Assembly (NCBI GenBank): GCA_905397405.1
Contig: CAJPVJ010000506.1
Coordinates: 1 to 24,036, forward strand
Reading direction: 5' to 3'
Origin: Oppiella nova
Lineage: Eukaryota; Arthropoda; Arachnida; Sarcoptiformes; Oppiidae
DNA length: 24,036 nt
The notes under the pieces were generated by a model. That model was not told the origin of the DNA, searched no databases, and saw only the letters and a program-made list of their open reading frames with translations. A program made the translations under genes and the position numbers. Below are positions 14,896 through 23,197 of this stretch, piece after piece (the stretch's first letter is position 1; each line of letters starts with the position of its first letter).

Positions 14896-15453
14896 ATGGA
14901 AAATTCAAACGTTAATGTTACGAATATTTGTGCAAAATTCAATACATCTTGTTTTTTAAATCTTGATGAAATATTAACTAATCAATTTTACTATATATTA
15001 CATAATAAAAGATATCATCCTTCAAAATACAGTGGACTAACTGCCAAATATGTAAATACCAAATTGACTTTTATGATATTTAAATCTGGAAATGTAGTCA
15101 TTACTGGTGGTAAAACTGAAAAGTTAATTGAAGAGGCCGCCAATGATTTAATTTACGTTTTAAGATTACTTGGTGGTTACGAAACAAAATTGCTTAATTT
15201 TAAATTTACAAATTTTTGTGCGTCGTATAAATTTGCTAGTAGAATTGATTTAAATAAATTATGTTTGGACCGAAAAGATCAGTGTGATTATGAACCTCAA
15301 ATGTTTACGTCATTGAAATATAATATTGAAAATAAAAAATTAACATTGACCCATAATGGTGTGTTATTTGGTACTGGTTTTAAATCCCGTGAACAGATTA
15401 ATCAAATATTCAATAAAGCTATAAATGAATTGATACCATATTTATCAGAATAA
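14896..15453 (+). CDS. TATA-binding protein (TBP) homologue encoded by the element
   Basis: A 185-aa protein consisting almost only of the two-repeat TBP saddle. Repeat 1 (about 6-93) has NVTNICAKF, YHPSKYSGL and IFKSGNVVITGGKTE, the counterparts of TBP's Y-N-P-(K)-R-F-x-G and I-F-x-S-G-K-x-V-x-T-G-A-K. Repeat 2 (about 100-185) has FKFTNFCASYKF, YEPQMFTSLKY and NGVLFGTGFKS. TBP kinks DNA with four intercalating Phe; the matching positions here are Tyr45, Phe62, Phe137 and Thr152, so two are changed, one drastically. The usual basic helix H2 is weak. The sequence is too diverged to be a recent host copy. It would nominate promoters for RNA polymerase II, probably the TATAATAG set. It is driven by an ordinary TATA box and intact. 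Confidence 0.85.
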   Translation: MENSNVNVTNICAKFNTSCFLNLDEILTNQFYYILHNKRYHPSKYSGLTAKYVNTKLTFMIFKSGNVVITGGKTEKLIEEAANDLIYVLRLLGGYETKLLNFKFTNFCASYKFASRIDLNKLCLDRKDQCDYEPQMFTSLKYNIENKKLTLTHNGVLFGTGFKSREQINQIFNKAINELIPYLSE

Positions 15454-15619
15454 ATTATTTTCCATTTTAATGTATACAATTTTAATAAAATTTTATTAAA
15501 AATAATTTCATTGCTGATTTTAGATCATTTTCAAACAAAATTGATTTTCATACACATTTTATCTATTAATTCCAGTAATAATAAATTTTTAAATATTACT
15601 AAATATCTTGATTTTTTAA

Positions 15620-16255
15620 ATGGCTTATGCAAAAGATTCTATAGATCGTTTTGGAGATGATTTAATGAAGTTGTTACTAGCGTATTTAGATACGTATGAT
15701 TCTTTTAAGTACAGGTGTATTTCTCGTCAATTTAACCGTTGTATTATGGTGTATATTCCTAAGATAGATATAGATAATGCATGTATTAATATGTATTATA
15801 TACCATTCCGCTCTGATATTGCTTATATTAGCCTTTATACCCATGTAAATACTATTTTTAAAAATTGTAAATTTTGCAGGAATTTTAATTATTCAATTTA
15901 TTCTAAATATCATAAAAAACATTTTAATGATTTCGTAGAAAAATATAATTTTGAATATATTAATCTTTATGTTTACTGTGATAAGGTAGATATATCAATT
16001 AAGGAAATATTTTTAATGTTGACTGTATGTAAAAAGTTGCGAACTTTTGAGCTTGAGATTATATCATTTGATAGTAGCTTTTGTTCTTGGTTTGATGTAG
16101 CCTCAAGAAGTAAATTTTTAGAAACGCTACAAATTTATAAAAATTTGCACTATTTTCATGTTACTGTCATTTGTCGTAGGCTAGCTCATAAACACGTGGC
16201 TACATATAATGTACGAAAAAATTCTCAGTTTAAAATTAATGATTTTTCCTTATAA
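15620..16255 (+). CDS. F-box protein
   Basis: A 211-aa protein. The N-terminal 40 residues are an F-box of the arthropod type: DRFGDDLMKLLLAYL, then DSFKYRCISRQFNRCI, which would bind Skp1 and bring the protein into an SCF ubiquitin ligase. The rest has no repeat that I can name; it is Tyr/Phe/Cys-rich and may be a diverged LRR-like substrate domain (KLRTFELEIISF near 140, FLETLQIYKNLHYFHV near 168). I recall similar F-box families in mites. Probably host-derived and used to redirect host protein turnover. No motif of the TATAATAG class lies at the standard distance; GTAATAATAAA (15575-15585) is a weak variant. The stop overlaps the PolB promoter motif. Confidence 0.75.
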   Translation: MAYAKDSIDRFGDDLMKLLLAYLDTYDSFKYRCISRQFNRCIMVYIPKIDIDNACINMYYIPFRSDIAYISLYTHVNTIFKNCKFCRNFNYSIYSKYHKKHFNDFVEKYNFEYINLYVYCDKVDISIKEIFLMLTVCKKLRTFELEIISFDSSFCSWFDVASRSKFLETLQIYKNLHYFHVTVICRRLAHKHVATYNVRKNSQFKINDFSL

Positions 16256-16258
16256 TAG
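16250..16258 (+). promoter_or_regulatory. TTATAATAG promoter-like motif overlapping the F-box stop codon
   Basis: The last codon and stop of the F-box gene (16250-16255) form part of TTATAATAG. It ends 33 nt before the PolB ATG at 16291. Confidence 0.65.
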
Positions 16259-16290
16259 TCTGTAAATTTGGAATTTGTTTCATTTCAAAA

Positions 16291-19200
16291 ATGTCTTTTA
16301 AACCGAAACGTTTATTTATTGATCGCTATGAAAATGAAACTGAAAATCAACTTAGTTTTAAAGTTATTGGTGGTGTTTCAAGTAAAACTGTGAAAAAATT
16401 TAACCGTAAAGAGCTAAAAACATCATTTACCATTCAACATAATATAAATGTTGAGCCCAATTTGTATTTAATGAAAAGTCAATTTGAATTTGAATTTAAT
16501 AAATTATTTAGTGGTTTACTTGAAAGTGCTCATCCTGAAGATTATGCATCAGTTTCACTAATTCACAATGAAATGGAAACACCGATATATGTTGCGCCTA
16601 AAAAGGTAAGGAATTTTAATATATCAACAGTATTTGAGCGTTTAGAAAAAATTGCTCAAAGTTTTAAGCCTTTTCTTGGTAGTGGGGTTTTTGAATTGGT
16701 AGTTATATTAACAAAACCAGCAATTGGTAAAGGTAAAGTTGCTAAAGCTCCTAAAACTATAAAACAAATTAGTTGTAGTAAGAATTCTGTTGTAACAATA
16801 AAGAATAATGATCATTCTTGTGGATTCAGGGCATTATTTGTTTCAATGTATCACTTGCAAAATAAATTTAATTTAGATTTACATGAATGGAGTCTAGTTA
16901 AGAATAGTAATTGTAATAAACAAAAGGATGAAGCCATTAAATTAGCACTATTAGTTGGGTATAATTATAATACCCCTTTAGCTATTGATACTGATTGGCC
17001 TATGATTCAAAGAAAATTAAATAATTATCAGATTATTATAATTGACTCGGCAAATAAATTGAATATTTTATTTAGAGGTCCAAATAATTTGGAAAATAAA
17101 CTTTATCTAGAGTATTATAATAATCATTACAATTCTATAACGAATATACAAGGGTATTATAGGAGAAGTTATTTTTGTAAAAATTGTCATGTAGGCTACG
17201 ATCAATTTTACAATCACAAATGTCCTTTAAAATGTGATAAATGTTATGAAAATTGTAATTCAGCTAATAAAATAAAACATCATTGTTTAGATTGTAATAG
17301 AGATTTTATAGGAAAAGATTGTTATGATAGACATATAACTAATAAAGTATGTGATAATGTTAAATATTGTGATAAGTGTGATTTGGAAATTAAAGGAAAA
17401 AATAAACACAAATGTGGTGAATATATTTGTAAAAAGTGTAATGAATATAATAGAATACAGCCTCATTATTGTTATATTAAACCCAAAAATATAGATCTTT
17501 TACATAAAGAGGATGATATTAATAAGATAATTGTTTCCTATGATGTAGAATCAACTCAAGAACATCTTGAACATATTCCCAATCTTTTAATTAGTAAAGC
17601 TATTTGTGACAAGTGCAATAATAATAGCTCATGTACAATATGTCATAAAAAGAAAAATATTTATTTTGGTAATGAATGTATTGTAAAATTTGTTGATTAT
17701 TTATTTAATAATCTTGCCATAAGTGCTGAGAATAATAATTCTTTAATTTATGCTTTCGCCCACAATGCTCGTGGGTACGACGCTCAATTTATACTTAAGG
17801 AGCTTTGGGGTCGATATTATGATAAAGTTACAGTTATTCTACGGGGAAGAAAAATTTTATTTATTCAATGTGGTAATATAAAATTATTGGATTCGTTAAA
17901 TTTCTTTCTACAACCTCTTGATAGGTTACCAAAAGCTTTAGGGTTAGATATTAGTATTAAAAAAGGGGATTTTCCTCATTTATTTAATAAAGTTGAAAAT
18001 TATAGTTATATAGGAAAAATCCCTGATTTGAGCTATTTTGGTGTTGAATATATGAGCAGTGATAAAAAGAATAAACTAGAAGAATGGTACTTCACTCAAT
18101 TACATATTAATGATTGGAATTTTAAAAATGAATTGATTAGCTATTGCTTAAATGACGTAGATATTTTATTAAAGTGTGTAATGAAGTTTAGAAATTTGTT
18201 TAGAGAAATTACAACTTTAGATCCAATAACTCGATCTTTTACATTGGCCTCAATTGCTATGGAAACTTTTACCGCTTTATTTCTTGACGTATTTGAATTG
18301 GCCAATACACCTGTTGAAGGGTATTATAAAAAATGTAAAAATTATTCAATTTCAGGGAGTTGTTGGATAGATTGTTTAGAATATATAAATAATATTAAAT
18401 TATCACGAGAATATAGAATTGGAAAATATTGGGTAGATGGTTTTGATGTCAATACAAATACAGTATATGAATATTTTGGTTGTTACTTTCATGGTTGTCT
18501 TTGTCAAAATAATATTGACAGAAATGAACAAAAAATTAACTCGAGAGGTGAATCTTTTAGTTTAAATGATAAATATACTCAAACACTAACTAGACTTGAT
18601 TTCCTTCGAAAAACATATTCAGTTGTTTATGTTTGGGAATGTAATTTTAAGACTGAATTGTCTAGAGATTTAGAAATGAAAAAATTTTATAATAATAGAT
18701 TTAAATATTATAAGAAAATGGAAAAGATTGGGCATATAAATATACGTGATGCTTTCTTTGGGGGTCGAACTAATAATATTCAATTTCATAAGAATATTTC
18801 TAATGATGAAGAAATTAAATATTTAGATTTTTGTAGTTTATATCCTTATGTGTTGAAATATTTTCCGTATCCTGTAGATCACCCAGAATTAATTAACTGT
18901 AATTTTGATTATTCCTTAAAATCATATTTTGGAATAATTAAATGTAAAGTTACAGCACCTACCAATTTATATCTCCCAGTATTACCTGTTTCCATTGATT
19001 CTAAATTGTTGTTCCCTTTATGTGCTAATTGTGCATCGAAAAAATCAAATGATTGTCTTTGTGATGATAGGTCATTTATTGGAACATGGGTAAGCGAAGA
19101 GTTAAAATTAGCAATAGATAAGGGATATCAAATAAATGAAATTTATGAAGTTTTAAATTTTAATTGTGATATTCAAACAAATAAATTTAGAAAATATATT

Positions 19201-20248
19201 GATATGTGGCTTCAAATTAAACAGGAATCATCTGGATGGCCGTCAAATTATATATCTGATGTAGATAAACAAAATTATATTTTGGATTATAAATTAAAAG
19301 AGGGAATAGATTTAAGATTTGATAAGATTGAAAAAAATGAAGCTTTAAGATTTATTGCTAAAATTATGTTAAATTCATTCTGGGGAAAATTTGCCCAGAG
19401 ACCTAATCAATAGATTATAAATTAAAAGAGGGAATAGATTTAAGATTTGATAAGATTGAAAAAAATGAAGCTTTAAGATTTATTGCTAAAATTATGTTAA
19501 ATTCATTCTGGGGAAAATTTCCCCAGAGACCTAATCAATCACAAGTAGAAATAGTTAAAACTACTAATCAATATTTTGATTTAATATTAGATAAACAAAA
19601 AGAATTAACTGGTGAATATTCAGTTAACGATGATACGTTAATTGTTACATGGAAATATATTGAAGATGATTTTGCAAAGGCTAAGAATTATAATTTAACT
19701 GTGGCATCATTTGTGACTGCTTATGCTTGAATTAAATTATATAAATTAATGGATAAAATTGAAAATATTAGACCATATAGCTTATTGTATCATGATACAG
19801 ATTCCGTTATTTATGTTAGAAATGTACATGATCACAAATTGAATGTGGTGTGTATCTCGGAGATTTGACTGATGAAATTTGTGATAAATATGGGTCTGGA
19901 GCGAAATGTTTTGAGTTTGCTTCATTAGGTCCTAAGAATTATGGATATTCCGTTGTCAAATCTGATAAATCAGTAATTTCAGATATTAAATGTAAAGGTA
20001 TATCTTTGACATGCCTTGCTAAACAAAAAATTGATTTTGCCAAAATTGTAGAATTGGCAGAGAATTTTCATACTGACAGAGATGTAATACTCGTCAGTCA
20101 GCGGCAATTTGTAATAAATAAATTTAATTCAATTAAAACTAGATATTGTGATAAAGTATTTAGAGCTACATCGGATAAAAGATATCTAAAAGGAGATTTA
20201 ACATTTCCATATGGATATATATCTAATGAGCACTCATTAGATGATTAA
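16291..20248 (+). pseudogene. PolB: protein-primed family B DNA polymerase, broken
   Basis: Replicative polymerase of the Polinton/adenovirus type. Residues 34-143 form an N-terminal domain shared with the 5807 and 7422 proteins. Next come a KNNDHSCGFRALF segment (about 171-183) and a long Cys/His zinc-binding region (about 295-400). Exonuclease motifs: D418-x-E420, N492-x4-D497 and Y618-x3-D622. Polymerase motif A is D846-F-C-S-L-Y-P; motif B is LNSFWGKF near 1027; motif C is DTDS at 19797-19805. Lesions: a 127+1 bp duplication giving TAG at 19411, an in-frame TGA at 19728-19730 at a site that is usually Arg (CGA to TGA fits), and a frameshift between 19806 and 19850. The C-terminus ends FPYGY plus eight residues. 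Discounting the duplication, the frame is still closed by the TGA and the shift. Confidence 0.92.
19285..19539. repeat. 127-bp direct repeat with one-base spacer, in PolB
   Basis: 19285-19411 matches 19413-19539 with a single mismatch (G 19393 versus C 19521) and one base (19412) between the copies. The geometry is the same as at 3197-3451. It covers polymerase motif B, so the motif is written twice. Confidence 0.9.
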
Positions 20249-20508
20249 AAACTATTATATCAGGATTCGTGCCATGATCTGTCTAATGAGCACCCGTTAG
20301 ACAATGAAACTTTCAACAGGATTAGTGCTCCTGTATTTCCTAGGAAACGTCATTCTAGGTGAAGGGATTAGCGCCCCCTTGAATTGTATATTATATCTAG
20401 GGAGCGCACCCTAGACAAAGTGGAGTGACGCCCACTTACATAAATAAATAACTCGACAGTTGTTGGGGGAGCTCAACTCTTGTCTTGTTAAAACGGGTCA
20501 TAAAACCC
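20222..20508. repeat. array of diverged tandem units, each with two hairpins
   Basis: Immediately after PolB, four units of about 58-60 bp each contain an A-type and a B-type hairpin. A-type: 20222-20241 (TCTAATGAG stem), 20280-20303 (TGTCTAATG), 20339-20359 (CCTAG), 20396-20415 (TCTAGGG). B-type: 20261-20281 (decayed), 20316-20334 (ACAGGA), 20362-20380 (AAGGG), 20418-20437 (AAGTGG). Loops keep an AGYGC or AGCAC core. Weaker hairpins follow at 20458-20478 (AGTTG stem) and 20495-20508 (GGGT stem). Stem sequences change between units but stay paired. The first unit overlaps the last PolB codons. It may be a structural RNA, a replication or end structure, or a host repeat. Confidence 0.75.
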
Positions 20509-20600
20509 ACAAGGTCAAGGTCAAACACCCAATGATTACGAGTTTGTTGATATTAGTTATCTGCCACAATAATTACAGGTTCATTGAACTAGGTGATATT

Positions 20601-20651
20601 AGGTGCATCTTGATTATAGGTGCATCCTGATTATAGGTGCATCTTGATAAA
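20601..20651. repeat. 17-bp tandem repeat, three units
   Basis: Units AGGTGCATCTTGATTAT at 20601-20617, 20618-20634 and 20635-20651; the last is degenerate at its end. No coding frame. Confidence 0.8.
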
Positions 20652-20701
20652 ATTGTTTATTTTCGCAACGAGCTAATTCTCTACTGATTTATGTACAATT
20701 T

Positions 20702-20728
20702 TTGCCAAAATTGCCAAAATTGCCAAAA
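20702..20728. repeat. 9-bp tandem repeat, three units
   Basis: TTGCCAAAA three times in perfect tandem, followed by a related TTGTAAAAA. Confidence 0.85.
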
Positions 20729-21290
20729 TTGTAAAAATTCAAAACGCTGCCATTTCTGTATTAATTGGAATAATTTAAAAATTCTTTCAGTGATATTATT
20801 TGCACAGAAGGTAGCATGTATTGGCATAATAATATCCATTGATTTCTAATTTTTATGTCAATAGTGCCAATATAACTTTAATATGCAAGTATATTAAGAT
20901 ATTATTAGTTTCTAAGAATTTAATAAAGGTCATCATTAATAACTTAATAATTGGATAAGTACCAATAATATTTATTAACCAGAAATGGATTTTTAAATTA
21001 TTTTATTGTTTATTTGTTGCATAGTTTTAATTGCATTATAAAGGTTATAATTAAAATCTAATTATAATTTAGATTTAAGTAAAATATATGTTACAATCCT
21101 GTTAGTTCCAGTTATTAAAATATTTAATATTATTAAACTAAATTTTTACGAGTTTAATTAGTGATATAAATATGAGAAAGGCATTTATTTTAAATAATCA
21201 TATGTTTAAATAAAAACAATTTTCAATAAATATTTTTAAATGCCTAATATGAATTTCAAAATGCTTATCTATTTAAAATTAGATATTTGA
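20729..21290. other. AT-rich stretch without a gene
   Basis: Stops are dense in all frames on both strands. No RNA gene, terminal repeat or promoter-like motif could be recognised. The right end of the element, if not at the hairpin array, should lie here or just before it. Confidence 0.5.
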
Positions 21291-21294
21291 CCAG

Positions 21295-21432
21295 GTACTT
21301 CAATTATTTCCGCAATTTGGGAATAAATGGCCCTGCACTTATCCCAATAGTTGGCAACTTTGCGAGTTATTTCTATAATTACCAAGCAATGCCAGACCTT
21401 AATTGGAGCGTGAAATACGGCAAAATATACGG
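21295..21432 (+). pseudogene. cytochrome P450 (CYP3-clan) exon, isolated
   Basis: An internal exon bounded by a CCAG acceptor (ends 21294) and a GGGTAAT donor (21433). It reads YFNYFRNLGINGPALIPIVG, then PDLNWSVKYGKIYG, the region after the N-terminal anchor with the proline-rich hinge and the K-Y-G-K-x-Y-G motif of microsomal P450s. The exon ends in phase 2, as does the homologous exon of the P450 at 23198. No continuation exon is seen before the SDR fragment at 21854 and no anchor exon just upstream, so it looks like a stranded fragment of a tandem P450 copy. The conserved Pro of the hinge is replaced by Asn (GINGPA). Confidence 0.7.
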
Positions 21433-21571
21433 GTAATTATTTACTTATTAAAATTTTCTATCAGTATACAATATTTTTTGATGAACATTTACAAGACCAG
21501 GGTTTTCTATAGATTGGCTTCATGACAACCTTGTGTTTGCTAATTAACTCACGATTCAATATTAACTTATA

Positions 21572-21674
21572 GTAAACTTGTTTTATTCTTAATGTGGCCA
21601 AGACTAGCCTATATCCATTAAAACATATAGGGTATAGGCTAGTTTTGGCCACATTGAGAATAAAACAAGTTTAC
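21572..21674. repeat. foldback hairpin with 44-45 bp arms
   Basis: The left arm starts at 21572 (GTAAACTTGTTTTATTCT) and the right arm ends at 21674, with a loop of about 14 nt (21616-21629). Three positions differ from perfect complementarity; all three would be G-U pairs if the plus strand is transcribed. Either a small foldback element or a hairpin RNA precursor. Confidence 0.85.
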
Positions 21675-21853
21675 AATTATAGAAACGATAAAAGATTTTA
21701 TACTTTAGTAGAAAGCAGAGAAATGTTGCTTATATAGGAAAATATTTGTGAAACCAGATTTGATTAAACTTTGTTCATTTATGCATAATGATATAAAATT
21801 AAACTAGCTCGTTTTAACAATGTATAAAAAATAAATTTGATATACTGGTATAC

Positions 21854-22105
21854 AATAGCCCTGGTGCCATTAGTACCGAATTTATGAAATCATTACGAAT
21901 AACTATGGAGCTCCCGGATAAGAATTTTGAGTCCAGGAATTTGACCATGGTAGGTCACATGGGGGAATCCGTTGATGTGGCTGACTCCATACTATACGTG
22001 GCTAGTGACCATGCTGCTTTTGTCACCCGTACCAACTTGTTTGTGGACGGGGGTGTTAGTGTTGCCAATACTATCAATGAAGATGCTATTAAGGAATTCC
22101 TGTAA
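21854..22105 (+). pseudogene. short-chain dehydrogenase/reductase (SDR), C-terminal exon
   Basis: Reads NSPGAIST and then EFMKSLRITME, followed by VGHMGESVDVADSILYVASD and TNLFVDGGVSVANT to a TAA at 22103-22105. This is the end of a classical SDR: the N-x-P-G substrate-loop motif and the D-G-G dimer/cofactor motif. The catalytic Y-x-x-x-K and the N-terminal TGxxxGIG cofactor site are absent from the window, so only a last exon or a fragment remains. A TAG just before the P-G motif (21856-21858) could be a splice acceptor. Whether the rest of the gene exists elsewhere cannot be seen. Confidence 0.75.
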
Positions 22106-22693
22106 ATCATGCTTATATTCATTTTACCAATTTAGATTTTTGAGAGATTTCTTGGTGAAATTAATAATTTTGGTTATGACAGATTTAATCTTTTTTAATT
22201 ATAAGCACCATAGATGACTAAATATACAGTATATTTACAATTGTATTGTCATGCAACCAATATATTACATAAATAATTTTAAAAATTGTGGCACAGTCAC
22301 TGGTTATTAGTTTAGGGGTCGACGCGGTCGGTGAACACGATTTAGGTAGACTACCAGGTGCCCGATTTAAGGTATGTCGTCAAAATGCGATCGCCATGTC
22401 GGGCTGGTAGTTCAAAGCAAATTTCATGGATGGAATTGGATATCCATTTAATATTGAAAAATTTGCACCACGTGCGATTTAAATAAATTTGTCCATTACA
22501 AGTTATTTAATACTTTATGCCTTTTAATAATAGGTCTAATTGATATATAATATTAAAATTTTAAATGCAAATAAAATAAACTTAAAAATTGTAATATTAA
22601 AAATCTTAATATAAAACTTCATACTGAGGCCCGCACACCAGGCGTCTCATATTTGAGTTATTTATAAGGGGTGTGGGACTGACTAATAATACA
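22106..22693. other. non-coding stretch with a bulged hairpin at 22351-22410
   Basis: No gene seen. 22351-22356 (CTACCA) pairs with 22405-22410 and 22360-22365 (GCCCGA) pairs with 22399-22404, leaving a GGT bulge and a 33-nt loop that contains the palindrome GCGATCGC (22387-22394). The hairpin is markedly richer in G+C than its surroundings. The rest is AT-rich. It does not fit a tRNA. Confidence 0.5.
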
Positions 22694-22925
22694 TATCAGT
22701 AAAGCACTTTCAAAATCATTGGGAAGAAATATTCCCATAAACTTAAATATTGCCGGAAAGAAGATTGATTATGAGTATAGATAACAAGTTTAGAAAAGTT
22801 GTACTTAAGTAGCATATATAAACTTTCTGAACTCATATCTATACTCATAATCAAACTTCTTTCCGGCAATATTTAAGTTTATGGGAATATTTCTTCCGAA
22901 TGATTTTGAAAGTGCTTTACTGATA
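22694..22925. repeat. 232-bp inverted duplication (coding fragment and its inverted copy)
   Basis: The right arm (about 22816-22925) is the reverse complement of the left arm (22694-about 22803) with a few differences and a short centre near 22810. Both arms encode the same peptide in opposite directions (SKALSKS, GRNIPINLNIAGKK, DYEYR). The left copy has substitutions and stops; the right copy lies in an open minus-strand frame. Confidence 0.85.
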
Positions 22926-23077
22926 TTGTGTTCCGGCTTTTTCTGATAATTTCTGACCACATTGTTATGCAAATTGTTCCAGATAGTATGCATAAATTTA
23001 TTTTTAAAATTTCTTGATACCATGAATTGCAAAAATAAATATAATTCAACCACTACCTTTTCTTTATCTGTTACCAA
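22805..23077 (-). other. unrecognised open frame of 90 codons
   Basis: A minus-strand frame from ATG 23077 to a stop at 22805. The product is basic and hydrophilic (FKNKFMHTIWNNLHNNVVRN, then GRNIPINLNIAGKKFDYEYR) with no family that I know. Support for real coding origin is indirect: the inverted copy at 22694 preserves the peptide with mostly conservative changes. It may be a fragment of a transposon or host gene. Confidence 0.3.
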
Positions 23078-23197
23078 CGATGAACAGGCAACTTTATTAG
23101 CAAATTACAAAATCGAAATACACTTTTTGCATTTAAATGTTCAGTTCTTTCTAGTTCACAAAATAAATACATTAATTACAGTTTTGATATATGCAAT

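Larger units (their letters stand above)
3009..20248 (+). mobile_element. Maverick/Polinton-class endogenous DNA virus (adintovirus-like)
   Basis: The span from the first viral-type promoter motif to the last polymerase codon contains the Polinton signature set: protein-primed-type PolB, retroviral-like integrase with chromodomain, FtsK/A32-type packaging ATPase, adenain-like cysteine protease and a jelly-roll major capsid protein, plus accessory genes. All genes but one are on the plus strand, closely packed and AT-rich. Terminal inverted repeats and a target-site duplication could not be found by eye, so the real ends lie somewhere in 2825-3009 and 20248-21290. The copy carries nonsense and frameshift lesions in integrase, IAP and PolB, so it looks endogenised and inactive as sequenced. 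Confidence 0.93.

Noticed and set aside
6228-19730. A variant genetic code with TGA read as Trp
   Set aside because: Most genes here end or continue normally without internal TGA. The PolB TGA is at an Arg site, and metazoan nuclear genes use the standard code. Point mutations explain the stops better.
20222-20508. CRISPR array
   Set aside because: Units are diverged, hairpins differ in sequence, spacing is irregular and there are no spacers or cas genes; the setting is eukaryotic.
2825-21290. Terminal inverted repeats of the Polinton
   Set aside because: Compared the two border regions by eye in inverted orientation. Only trivial matches (such as ATGACCC, 7 bp) were found, so no TIR or target-site duplication is claimed.
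22351-22410. tRNA or snRNA gene
   Set aside because: The hairpin has no cloverleaf, no A/B box and no acceptor stem; kept only as an unexplained hairpin.
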